Shown here: in pieces, positions 55,662-63,555 of the stretch
Numbering within the stretch: the first letter of the stretch is position 1
Layout of the letters: every line of letters begins with the position of its first letter
NCBI RefSeq assembly: GCF_004769635.1
Contig: NZ_RQGH01000028.1
Location: forward strand, 124,001-188,000
DNA length: 64,000 nucleotides
Direction: 5' to 3'
Origin: Leptospira jelokensis
GTDB lineage: Bacteria; Spirochaetota; Leptospiria; Leptospirales; Leptospiraceae
The notes under the pieces: model-generated
What the model saw: the letters and a program-made list of their open reading frames with translations, nothing else
Databases searched by the model: none
What the model was told of the DNA's origin: nothing
Program-made: the position numbers and the translations under genes

Positions 55662-56189
55662 ATGAAACGAAATTGGCTGGTTTCTTTCCTTTCTGTAATG
55701 ATTTTTTCTATGTTCACTCAGTTTTGTTGTTCTCCTGCAACATCCGAGAAGGCAAAAAAACCGGAGAACCCGGAATTACGAAAAAAACTCACAGATCTGC
55801 AATACCGTGTAACACAAGAAGACGATACAGAACCTCCATTTCAAAATGAGTATTGGGACAACCATGAAGAAGGGATTTACGTTGATATTGTTTCCAAAGA
55901 GCCCCTTTTTAGTTCGAAAGATAAATTCGAATCAGGGACAGGTTGGCCAAGTTTCACAAAACCTTTGGTAAAAGAGAATGTGGTGGAAATTGAAGACCAC
56001 TCTTATGGAATGAGCCGAACAGAGGTTAGGTCAAAGAAAGGGGACTCACATTTGGGTCATGTGTTTGATGATGGCCCAAAACCCACAGGCAAACGGTATT
56101 GTATGAACTCAGCCTCGATGGAATTTATCCCGAGAGCCAAACTAAAGGAAAGAGGGTATGAATCCTTTGTATCTGGATTCCAAAAATAA
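55662..56189 (+). CDS. msrB: peptide-methionine (R)-S-oxide reductase, lipoprotein form
   Basis: MsrB reduces methionine-R-sulfoxide in proteins. The 175-residue protein has a lipoprotein-type signal ([24 protein letters not shown], lipid Cys at 22 or 23), placing it in the envelope. The MsrB domain includes [49 protein letters not shown] and the catalytic Cys147 in RYCMNSASM. The zinc-binding CxxC pairs of many MsrB proteins are absent, so this is the zinc-free form. Probably repairs oxidised envelope proteins. Divergent from the hybrid kinase gene. Confidence 0.93.
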   Translation: MKRNWLVSFLSVMIFSMFTQFCCSPATSEKAKKPENPELRKKLTDLQYRVTQEDDTEPPFQNEYWDNHEEGIYVDIVSKEPLFSSKDKFESGTGWPSFTKPLVKENVVEIEDHSYGMSRTEVRSKKGDSHLGHVFDDGPKPTGKRYCMNSASMEFIPRAKLKERGYESFVSGFQK

Positions 56190-56284
56190 GATGAATTTTA
56201 ACCCAGAGGCTCTTCGGTAAAGTGCGGTGTCAGCCTTTGGCCAACTTTGATTTTAGGACCGATTGGAGATTTTTAGAACGGAAG

Positions 56285-57070
56285 TTATGCCCAAAGGTTC
56301 ATCATAAACTCTTCGTCGTTTCGTAAGGAGATGAGTTTGTATTTGGTTTCGTGGATGTCTTCACGAGATACATCTCGTTTCCAGCGGATGTCCACTTTGA
56401 GTCGCCTTACCTTTGTTTGTAACTCTAAAAGTTCCCAAATGGGTGCTTCCAATTCCTTTCTGTACAAATTGGTGAAGAGGGGGACAAGCTGGTCAGGAGT
56501 GTCCATTTTCAAAAGTTCAATATGAGTGAGGTCCTCGATATTCTGTAAGGCCCATATATGTAAGGTGAGGGTTGTGATACGTTCTAATTGAGCGATTTCA
56601 TCCTTCACATTGCGAGTGACTTGTTGTTTGAAAAATCGAATTCTTTTTTCTAAGTACTGGATGAGATCAGATTTTGGAATTTCACGTTCTTTCCATTTGT
56701 CCCAATCCGCTTTTAGGTCTTCAAAAATCCCTTCACCAAAGAATACAGAGGATGCTTCCAAAAGTTGCACCGAGCCTGGTTCCGAAATTTTTAACCGGTG
56801 GCGTAAGGAATCGGCATCCCCAGCAATCATATTCACAGGAGCCACAGCTTCCAGTTTCTGTAAGGCTTTGGAAATGGAATCAATGAATTGGGATTTCATT
56901 TGGTCTGTGGAGTGTGCCACAAGGTAAAAATTTAAGTCAGAATCGGCATGGTAATCCCCACGTTCCCTCGAACCATAAAACAAAATTTGGTAAGGTTTGG
57001 TGGATGGGATGATTTCGAGTTCATCCAATACTTGTGCATAGAGATTGGGGTTTAGTGCTTCAAATTCCAT
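56285..57070 (-). CDS. nucleotidyltransferase-like protein, second Asp of DxD replaced
   Basis: The 261-residue protein has an N-terminal nucleotidyltransferase motif, ILFYGSRERGDYHADSDLNFYLV (about residues 29-51), with GSR at 33-35 and then Asp45-Leu-Asn47. The pol-beta/MNT superfamily normally has a D-x-D here (second Asp or Glu), so the metal ligand is incomplete, and the enzyme may be inactive or use another acid. The rest is mostly helical (LIQYLEKRIRFFKQQVTRNV). It ends 3 bp before the small downstream gene's coding start region and shares the same strand. Function unknown; similar proteins act on small molecules or in toxin-antitoxin pairs. Confidence 0.65.
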   Translation of the reverse strand: MEFEALNPNLYAQVLDELEIIPSTKPYQILFYGSRERGDYHADSDLNFYLVAHSTDQMKSQFIDSISKALQKLEAVAPVNMIAGDADSLRHRLKISEPGSVQLLEASSVFFGEGIFEDLKADWDKWKEREIPKSDLIQYLEKRIRFFKQQVTRNVKDEIAQLERITTLTLHIWALQNIEDLTHIELLKMDTPDQLVPLFTNLYRKELEAPIWELLELQTKVRRLKVDIRWKRDVSREDIHETKYKLISLRNDEEFMMNLWA

Positions 57071-57073
57071 AAT

Positions 57074-57280
57074 TCATTCAAAGTATAATTTCATTCGAGA
57101 TAGGTTTTCCAAAATGGCCTTAAAGGCACGATCACGTTCTTCTTTGCCTGGGAAGGGAAGGGATTTTACATTGTTCAAATCTTGGTAAATGATTTCAATG
57201 GAAGGTTGGTTTGGATTTTTTTTGATCGATGCCACATAGTCCAAATTGATCACTTCTGATTCGCCAAGTTTTAACCACAT
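57074..57280 (-). CDS. small hypothetical protein
   Basis: I choose the ATG at 57280, which has GAGGAG 7 bp upstream, giving 68 residues. It has two beta-strand-like regions, ESEVINLDYVASIKK and SIEIIYQDLNNVKSL, then a helix KEERDRAFKAILENLSRM. I do not recognise it. It is 3 bp upstream of the nucleotidyltransferase-like gene on the same strand, so the two are probably co-transcribed. Confidence 0.58.
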   Translation of the reverse strand: MWLKLGESEVINLDYVASIKKNPNQPSIEIIYQDLNNVKSLPFPGKEERDRAFKAILENLSRMKLYFE

Positions 57281-57352
57281 AAAATTCTCCTCAAAGCCTA
57301 ACGGCACCTTTCCATTTGCCTAATCTTTTTTTCTAAAAAAAAATAAAATCGA

Positions 57353-57919
57353 TTAGTAGGTTTCTAAAGAACCAAGGATGAGCGCGTGAAAGGATTTGGC
57401 CAATTCTTTGGGAGGATCGGAATTTTTTGTGGAGGATTCAAATACGAGTAAAAACCCATTGTGAATCCCTTCCCAACGTAAATAAAATTCTCCCGAATCC
57501 ATCCGATACACTTGGACACTGCATTTTTTTTGCCCCCAAACAAAATAGGAAACATCTGGGTTTTGGGTTTCGTCTTTGAAAAAATATCGAAACTGGGATT
57601 GGTTTTCTCTGTCGGTGGATGACAATCGTAACCAAAGGAATGGTTGGCCATCTGGCAATTGGATTTTGTATTGGTTACCCGTTCCAAAAAGAGAAGTGGA
57701 CTGAGTTAGTTCAAAATTTTCTTTTGCCACCCATACAGCATGGTAAGTCAATCGTAGTTCTTTTGTTAGGGGAATGTTTTGTTTGGTTTCGATTGCACTC
57801 GGACTTACGTTTTTTTCCTTTGTCGAATTGGTTATGGAGTCAGTGGATTTGCAAAATGGGAATCCTAAACTTACGGCAATCAAAAACAAAATCAAATAGG
57901 GATTAGTGGCCCACTTCAT
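57353..57919 (-). CDS. hypothetical lipoprotein downstream of epmB
   Basis: I take the second ATG at 57919, which has a proper ribosome-site spacing (AGGAG and 6 bp), giving 188 residues. A signal with lipid Cys at about residue 23 (LGFPFC) and a Ser/Thr/Lys-rich stretch follow; the mature part has beta-type strands (LRLTYHAVWVAKENFELTQ, QPFLWLRLSST). Family unknown. It overlaps the 3' end of the epmB gene by 17 bp, so it is probably co-expressed with the EF-P modification enzyme. Confidence 0.58.
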   Translation of the reverse strand: MKWATNPYLILFLIAVSLGFPFCKSTDSITNSTKEKNVSPSAIETKQNIPLTKELRLTYHAVWVAKENFELTQSTSLFGTGNQYKIQLPDGQPFLWLRLSSTDRENQSQFRYFFKDETQNPDVSYFVWGQKKCSVQVYRMDSGEFYLRWEGIHNGFLLVFESSTKNSDPPKELAKSFHALILGSLETY

Positions 57920-58967
57920 ATTCATCTCCTAAATAATTTTGAAAGAGATACCCTTTCTCTGTTTTTTTCTGTAAGTAATCGGGAGAGAGTAATACTTTGC
58001 CACCACCACCGGTTAGGTCTTTTACATAATTTGGGATGGTGATCCCAGAATGGTAACCTCTAAGTTTGCGGTAGATCTCAATCCCTTTCTCTAAGGGGAC
58101 AACGAAATCAGAACTCCCAAATACTTCATCACATTGGTGGAGGTAATAAGGTTTGATCCCAATGGAGATCAGTTTGTAATTTAAGTCAGATAAAATATTG
58201 GCATCATCATTGATCCCGGAAAGTAAAACGGATTGGTTGAATACCGATACATGCCCTTCTTTTATCATCCGGGTAACATAAAATTTTGTTTCCTCTGAGA
58301 TTTCGTTTGGATGGTTAAAATGAGTGACCATGAAGAGGGGAAAGTATTTGGCAAAAACAGAATTCAAACTTTCTGTTAGGCGCATCGGCATGGTTACAGG
58401 GTGGCGGGTATGGATACGGATTTGGTTCAGATGGGGGATTTGTTTTAATTCCCCTAACAAATAATCCAAAGAAGTATCAGAGAGTGTGAGAGGGTCACCT
58501 CCTGACAAAATCACTTCGCGGAGTTTGGGTTCACCTCTGAAATACGCTAATGCTTTTTCCCATTCGGTCCGGTTGGGAGTTTCCTCGGGAGTGGACACCT
58601 TTCGTTTCCTTGTACAAAAACGACAATACACAGCACAAACATGAGAGATGTACCAGATGGCACGGTCAGGGTAACGGTGGGTCACACCTTTGACAGGCAT
58701 ATGTGATTCTTCGGCGAGAGGGTCATCCGTTTCATTGGGTTTACGGACAAGCTCACCTGCGCGGGGTAGGATTTGTTTTCGGATGGGACAGTGGGGATTC
58801 CCTTTGTCCACCCTTGCCAAATAGTAAGGTGTGACGGCAAACTGGAACTGTTCGAAGGCTTTGGGAAAGGAATCTTTTTCTTCCTCTGTCAGCGCGATTT
58901 CGGATTCCAATTCCACAAGGTTTGTGATGCGGTTTTGCAATTGCCATTTCCAATCGGACCAAGTCAT
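57903..58967 (-). CDS. epmB: EF-P (R)-beta-lysine-type lysine 2,3-aminomutase (EpmB/KamA family)
   Basis: The 354-residue protein is a radical-SAM enzyme of the lysine 2,3-aminomutase family. The 4Fe-4S cluster Cys are in CAVYCRFC (Cys111, Cys115, Cys118), a GGDPLTL motif follows, and Lys324 in TGGGGKVLL matches the PLP-binding lysine. EpmB makes (R)-beta-lysine for attachment to EF-P. It is 68 bp from and divergent to efp, and epmA occurs elsewhere in the window, which favours EpmB over a catabolic KamA. Length is also close to EpmB (about 340) and shorter than KamA (over 400). Confidence 0.88.
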   Translation of the reverse strand: MTWSDWKWQLQNRITNLVELESEIALTEEEKDSFPKAFEQFQFAVTPYYLARVDKGNPHCPIRKQILPRAGELVRKPNETDDPLAEESHMPVKGVTHRYPDRAIWYISHVCAVYCRFCTRKRKVSTPEETPNRTEWEKALAYFRGEPKLREVILSGGDPLTLSDTSLDYLLGELKQIPHLNQIRIHTRHPVTMPMRLTESLNSVFAKYFPLFMVTHFNHPNEISEETKFYVTRMIKEGHVSVFNQSVLLSGINDDANILSDLNYKLISIGIKPYYLHQCDEVFGSSDFVVPLEKGIEIYRKLRGYHSGITIPNYVKDLTGGGGKVLLSPDYLQKKTEKGYLFQNYLGDEYEVGH

Positions 58968-58987
58968 GACTTATGACCATACTTCGG

Positions 58988-59016
58988 TTGACACTATGCC
59001 AAGTCCCTCGGATTTT
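58988..59016 (+). promoter_or_regulatory. tentative efp promoter
   Basis: A TTGACA hexamer (58988-58993) stands 17 bp upstream of GATTTT (59011-59016), which is only a weak -10 match, 20 bp before the efp start codon. The -35 box is perfect, but the -10 is poor, so this is only a candidate. Confidence 0.3.
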
Positions 59017-59035
59017 GTTTACGAGTAACGAAATT

Positions 59036-59602
59036 ATGAACTTAGGCATTACAGAAGTAAAAAAAGGGATGATCCTCAAGATCGAGAATGAGCTTTATTC
59101 CGTCGTCAAAACAGAATTTGTGAACCCAGGAAAGGGTTCTGCTTTCATCCGCACCAAACTCAAAAACATTGTCCGAGATTCTTCCATTGAAAGAACCTTC
59201 AAAGCCGCTGAGAAATTGGAAAGTGTGGATTTGGAGCGCCGTAAGATGCAGTATTGTTATGCAGACGGTGACCAAATCATTTTTATGGACATCAACGATT
59301 ACGAACAAATCCCTGTTTCCAAAGATTATGTAGAAGATATCCTTCCTTTTATGAAAGAAGAAACACCTGTGGAAGTATCATTTTATAATGACAAACCCAT
59401 TGGAGTCACACCTCCAAACTTTGCCATCTTAGAAGTAACCTATGCGGAAGATGGATTGAAAGGAGACACCACGGGGCTTGCTCTCAAACGAGTGACTGTG
59501 GAAACGGGTGGCGAAGTCCAAGTTCCGATTTTTATCAAACAAGGGGATACGGTGAAAATCGACCTTCGTGATTTGAGTTACGTGGAGCGCGTCAACAAAT
59601 AG
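59036..59602 (+). CDS. efp: elongation factor P
   Basis: EF-P relieves ribosome stalling at polyproline stretches. From the ATG at 59036 the protein is 188 residues, the normal EF-P length. The modified lysine is Lys33 in FVNPGKGSAF, corresponding to Lys34 in E. coli. The domain 2/3 signatures KLESVDLERRKMQYCYADGDQIIFMDIND and GDTVKIDLRDLSYVER are normal. epmB is divergent next to it and epmA is 18 kb upstream, supporting beta-lysylation here. It ends 2 bp before mtnB, with which it is probably co-transcribed. Confidence 0.95.
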   Translation: MNLGITEVKKGMILKIENELYSVVKTEFVNPGKGSAFIRTKLKNIVRDSSIERTFKAAEKLESVDLERRKMQYCYADGDQIIFMDINDYEQIPVSKDYVEDILPFMKEETPVEVSFYNDKPIGVTPPNFAILEVTYAEDGLKGDTTGLALKRVTVETGGEVQVPIFIKQGDTVKIDLRDLSYVERVNK

Positions 59603-59604
59603 AT

Positions 59605-60234
59605 TTGGATTTGATCTCGTCCTTACAGGAAGTCACTAAACTTTCCCATCTCTATTATTCACGGCAGTGGATGTTTGCCACTGCTGGGAATCTCTCTACC
59701 CGAGACAACTCATCCCACACAGAATTTTGGATCACTGCCTCTGGGAAACACAAAGGTGAGTTAAAAGACACCGATTTTGTTTGTGTATCTGTAAAGGATG
59801 GCACACTCCTAAGTGCCAAAGAAGGATTAAAACCTTCTGCCGAAACCAGTATCCACCAAGTATTGTATTCCCAAATGCCAAATGTAGGTTCATGTCTCCA
59901 CGTCCATACTTTGGAGTCCAACTTACTCGAGTTTGGTGTTGGAAAAGAGGAGGGGTATCGAGAGATCCCGATCCCACCAATTGAAATCATCAAAGCCTTT
60001 GGGATTTGGGACGAAAAACCGAGTCTCACGATGCCTGTGTTTTATAACCACACCGATGTGCCAACCATCGCCAATCAAATCAAACGATACTTTACGACGG
60101 TCGGGATTCCGAAAGTCCCCTTCCTTCTCATCGAAGGCCATGGCCCAACGGTTTGGGGGAAATCGATCGCCGAAGCAAACAAACATTTGGAAGCAGTACA
60201 CTTCCTTTTGCAAGTGATGGCGCGTAGGGTATGA
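59605..60234 (+). CDS. mtnB: methylthioribulose-1-phosphate dehydratase-like class II aldolase
   Basis: A TTG at 59605, 2 bp after the efp stop, gives a 209-residue protein of the class II aldolase/adducin family. The zinc-binding His pair is in SCLHVHTLESNLLEF (about residues 97-99), with WMFATAGNLSTRD and ITASGKHKGELK in front and FLLIEGHGPTVWG near the end. MtnB works in methionine salvage, removing water from methylthioribulose-1-phosphate. No other mtn gene is next to it, so the assignment rests on the sequence alone; a different aldolase-type sugar enzyme is possible. Confidence 0.82.
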   Translation: MDLISSLQEVTKLSHLYYSRQWMFATAGNLSTRDNSSHTEFWITASGKHKGELKDTDFVCVSVKDGTLLSAKEGLKPSAETSIHQVLYSQMPNVGSCLHVHTLESNLLEFGVGKEEGYREIPIPPIEIIKAFGIWDEKPSLTMPVFYNHTDVPTIANQIKRYFTTVGIPKVPFLLIEGHGPTVWGKSIAEANKHLEAVHFLLQVMARRV

Positions 60235-60965
60235 CCAAAAAAAAACATGTTCACATTTTTGGAATTGGATCAGGGATCGGTGAAGGCCTTTACAACCGAT
60301 TCTTAGAAGACGAGTCTGTTTCCCTTTTTGGATTTTCGAGAAAAGGGGAACTCCCACTCAGTTCTTTCTCGGAAGGAAAAGCGGGGACATTCCAATTTGA
60401 TGCCACAGACCAAAAAGACTTACGGTCTTTTGAGCTCTCACTCGCTGGGCTGTTTGGACACAAGGTCCTTCCTAGTTCACCCTTTTACGATCCTCCAGAA
60501 CTTTTGGTCTACTTTGCATTGGGTGATGGACTTTTTGGGCCCATTGACCTTTTGAAAAAAAAAGATTTAGAATCTCATTTTGAACTCAATGTACATTCTC
60601 TTATTTTGTTATCGAAGTATTATTCTCAAAACATCCCGTTTATCAAAAACGCAACATTTGTGTTTTTAGGTTCTACGGCTGGTAAACAAGGATTCCCTGA
60701 ATCGGTTGCCTATTGTGCTTCCAAACATGCTGTTCTCGGTATTGCCAGAGCACTTCGGGAAGAATGGAAACCATTTGGAACCAAGGTGGTGCATGTCAGT
60801 TTAGGAGCTGTTGCTACGGGGATTTGGGACGAAAGGCCTGAATTTGACAAGAATGAGATGGTTTCAGTTTCGGACATTTCCGAGTACTTGTGGTGTATTT
60901 CGCGGTTGCCAAAATCAATCTTTGTGGATGACTTATCCATTACCCCAAAAAAAGGAATTTTGTAG
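60231..60965 (+). CDS. short-chain dehydrogenase/reductase (first of pair)
   Basis: The 244-residue SDR has an unusual but recognisable cofactor loop FGIGSGIGEGLYNRF and the catalytic YxxxK in VAYCASKHAVLG. The GSGIG arrangement differs from the classical TGxxxGIG, so the cofactor preference is unclear. The ATG overlaps the mtnB stop by 4 bp (ATGA), so translation is coupled. The substrate is unknown; its second neighbour SDR follows 5 bp later. Confidence 0.78.
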   Translation: MTKKKHVHIFGIGSGIGEGLYNRFLEDESVSLFGFSRKGELPLSSFSEGKAGTFQFDATDQKDLRSFELSLAGLFGHKVLPSSPFYDPPELLVYFALGDGLFGPIDLLKKKDLESHFELNVHSLILLSKYYSQNIPFIKNATFVFLGSTAGKQGFPESVAYCASKHAVLGIARALREEWKPFGTKVVHVSLGAVATGIWDERPEFDKNEMVSVSDISEYLWCISRLPKSIFVDDLSITPKKGIL

Positions 60966-60970
60966 GGACG

Positions 60971-61708
60971 ATGGAAATCAAGGAATCGATTGTTCTCGTG
61001 ACAGGTGGCAGTGGTGGGATTGGTCGGGAGATCGTGAGAACCCTTGTCCTCTCGGGTTATTCGGTTTGGAATCTGGATAAGGTTCGCCCAAAAGAACCCA
61101 TCTTACAAGAGACCTACCGAGAAGTGGATCTTTCTGAGACACCGTTTGTTGTCGAAAGGAGCCTTTCTAAAATCATCCACGAATCGAGTGAAATGGGAGA
61201 ACTCTACGGCATTGTCCATACGGCGGGATTTGGTGGGCCCTACCACCCAATCACAGAAGTATCCATCGAAGAGTGGGAGTCTATCTTTCGCATCAACCTC
61301 ACAAGCCTTTACATTGTTTCAAAAGTTGTTTTGCCTATCTTCCAAAAACTAAACTTCGGAAGGTTGGTGGCCATCGCTTCCTCATTATCAATTGTGGGAT
61401 CAGCGAATTCAGTTGCTTATTCTGCCTCCAAACATGGGTTAGTCGGATTTATCAAATCCCTTGCAGATGAATGGGGTAAGTTTGGGATCACTGCCAATGC
61501 AGTGAGTCCAGGTTATGTTGATACATCAATGGGAATCCAAGAAAACCAAGTTTCCGATCATAAATCAAAAATTATAAACCAAACTCCTGTTAAACGGATT
61601 GCGGAACCTTCGGAAATAGCCCGAGTAGTCAATTTCCTTTTGCAAAAAGAATCTGGTTACATCACTGGATCGAATTGGACCGTTGATGGTGGGATCACCG
61701 CCATTTAA
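60971..61708 (+). CDS. short-chain dehydrogenase/reductase (FabG-like, second of pair)
   Basis: The 245-residue classical SDR has TGGSGGIGREIVRTL (TGxxxGIG), a VHTAGFGGP NAG-like motif, and YSASKHGLVGFIKSLADEW (catalytic Tyr and Lys), with the C-terminal IARVVNFLLQKESGYITGSNWTVDGG typical of FabG-type 3-oxoacyl reductases. AGGGACG is upstream of the ATG. The true substrate is unknown; 3-ketoacyl reduction is the default family role. It is in the efp-mtnB run. Confidence 0.83.
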   Translation: MEIKESIVLVTGGSGGIGREIVRTLVLSGYSVWNLDKVRPKEPILQETYREVDLSETPFVVERSLSKIIHESSEMGELYGIVHTAGFGGPYHPITEVSIEEWESIFRINLTSLYIVSKVVLPIFQKLNFGRLVAIASSLSIVGSANSVAYSASKHGLVGFIKSLADEWGKFGITANAVSPGYVDTSMGIQENQVSDHKSKIINQTPVKRIAEPSEIARVVNFLLQKESGYITGSNWTVDGGITAI

Positions 61709-61711
61709 AGT

Positions 61712-63523
61712 ATGAGAATTTCACCTCCTCACGACCATTTTTTACAACTCACCACCAAAGAAAATTTGGGAAGGTCTTCAGGTATCATTTTACAAAAAGA
61801 AGCACTCTCCATCATGAAGACTGTTGAGGCTCAAAGTTCCAGAGAAAACATTGAAGCCGGTCATCTCTTTCGCCCCACTGATGCCAATTTTGAAAAACTC
61901 AAAATGGACAGAGAAACGGCATTAGATCAGATGTGGGAACTCATTGACTATGGCCTTGCCACCCAACTGTTTGAAATCAAATATGATGCCGACATTGGTG
62001 AGTTGCGACTTGTCACATTTTTAGTGGGCCTACCTTCTGGAATGCCTCTCGAAGAACCTTACAAACTTTTGATCGGGCGTTCTACAGAACATATTTATCA
62101 ATTCATCCAAAATAAACGAACCCTAACAGAAGATACATGGAGAAATGTATTAAACCAATTAGCAGATATAGATTATAAAGAAGATGGCCCTGGTGATGAA
62201 TTGGATCGTTTGCTTGATCCAAAACAATTCCCTCTGCAACCTTCCCAAGAAATGTTAAAACGGTCTAGAGGTCTTATCATCGATGAACTTGCATCGGAAG
62301 CGAAAGTGATTGTGTTACCTCATATTGGGTTTTATTATTTACCCGAATCAGAAGCCGCCAATTTTTTGAATATTGCCAACGAGTATTTGATGACAAAGGT
62401 GGAACCACTAGCCAAAGCCTTTGATTCGGAAATCAGACTTGCATTGGATCGATTGTTTGCTCCTGGAACCAGTGATGTAGAAATTAATGAAATCGAAATC
62501 ATCCGAGCCAAAGTGGATACTTTGTATAGCTTTAAAGAAACTCTCAAAGAACAAGGGTTTTATGCTTTCATTCACAATCTAAAAAAAGTAACTGAAATTG
62601 CGGTTAAATTTGCAGAAGTCGAAAAAAGAAAAGAAGTAGATCGTTTACTTAAAGTCTACATGAAAATGTTGGACAGCCAATTTGACTTTGATTCTAGATT
62701 ACTTCGGATCAATTTAGAAAAAGACGATGAACATAATTTGGTCATCGTGGATTTACTGCGTAAAAACCCAAAGGTTCTTTCAGCTGAGTGGCATGATGCC
62801 GATGCCAAAATTGCCGTTTTTGTGAACAACAACCAAAACAATATCAAAGAAATCAATTCTTTGATTTACCAAAATTATAGGTTCACAACGGAACATATTT
62901 TGTACCTAAAAGCAATTTTAGAACTCAATGAAAAGGAACTCAAACCCATTTTCAAAGATGATGAATTCGTCAAAACCTATGGTAAAAACTTACAAGCAGT
63001 GTATTTCAATTACATCCCTTGGTTTTATAAATTGTTTTATTTTTTAGGTATCACTCCAATCGTAAACTCGGGTTATGCGAAGGCAAAATCCATTTTAACA
63101 TTTTTGCAGATGGACCGTCAGTTTTTGTACCAAAAACGGAGAGAAAACTTTTTTAAGAAAAAACTTCGTGAAAGAGAAGAACGACTTGAAAAAGAGAAAA
63201 AACAACAATTAAAAAAAGCACTTGTATCCGCTCTCGGTGATGCTTATTTCAAAAAAAATTGTTTGCCATCTGTTGATTGGCTTGGAATGAATTACCCTGC
63301 CTTTTCAGCAGAAACATTGGAAAAAATGATTCCGGACTTCGCCTTTTTATCCACTACAGGTAAGTCCATCAAACCTCATTCTGTGATTTTATTTCCGAAC
63401 TCACCTGAATTTGAATCGTTCAACAAAGACCTTAAGGATTTATTAAACCAATGGATCCGAGGTGAGGTGGACCCTCCTAAAGAAGATCCCGAACTTTTTG
63501 TGCAGATCCGAAATTTATTGTAA
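61712..63523 (+). CDS. large conserved-type hypothetical soluble protein
   Basis: The 603-residue protein is unknown to me. It has no signal peptide or membrane segment. It is mostly helical and charged, with a Lys/Glu-rich probable coiled coil near residues 475-510 (KKLREREERLEKEKKQQ) and C-terminal DWLGMNYPAFSAETLEKMIPDFAFL. The start 3 bp after the SDR stop has no ribosome site, so it may be translated by coupling. It resembles in style, but not in visible motif, the large hypothetical gene at 4.0 kb. It is the last gene of the efp run before CorA on the other strand. Confidence 0.68.
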   Translation: MRISPPHDHFLQLTTKENLGRSSGIILQKEALSIMKTVEAQSSRENIEAGHLFRPTDANFEKLKMDRETALDQMWELIDYGLATQLFEIKYDADIGELRLVTFLVGLPSGMPLEEPYKLLIGRSTEHIYQFIQNKRTLTEDTWRNVLNQLADIDYKEDGPGDELDRLLDPKQFPLQPSQEMLKRSRGLIIDELASEAKVIVLPHIGFYYLPESEAANFLNIANEYLMTKVEPLAKAFDSEIRLALDRLFAPGTSDVEINEIEIIRAKVDTLYSFKETLKEQGFYAFIHNLKKVTEIAVKFAEVEKRKEVDRLLKVYMKMLDSQFDFDSRLLRINLEKDDEHNLVIVDLLRKNPKVLSAEWHDADAKIAVFVNNNQNNIKEINSLIYQNYRFTTEHILYLKAILELNEKELKPIFKDDEFVKTYGKNLQAVYFNYIPWFYKLFYFLGITPIVNSGYAKAKSILTFLQMDRQFLYQKRRENFFKKKLREREERLEKEKKQQLKKALVSALGDAYFKKNCLPSVDWLGMNYPAFSAETLEKMIPDFAFLSTTGKSIKPHSVILFPNSPEFESFNKDLKDLLNQWIRGEVDPPKEDPELFVQIRNLL

Positions 63524-63555
63524 TCCCTTTGTTTTATTCCTTTTGCAAAATATGT

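Noticed and set aside
57308..57352. AT-rich CTAATC/GATTAG repeat downstream of the small lipoprotein gene
   Set aside because: Stem is almost all A/T and the loop is long; not a convincing terminator.
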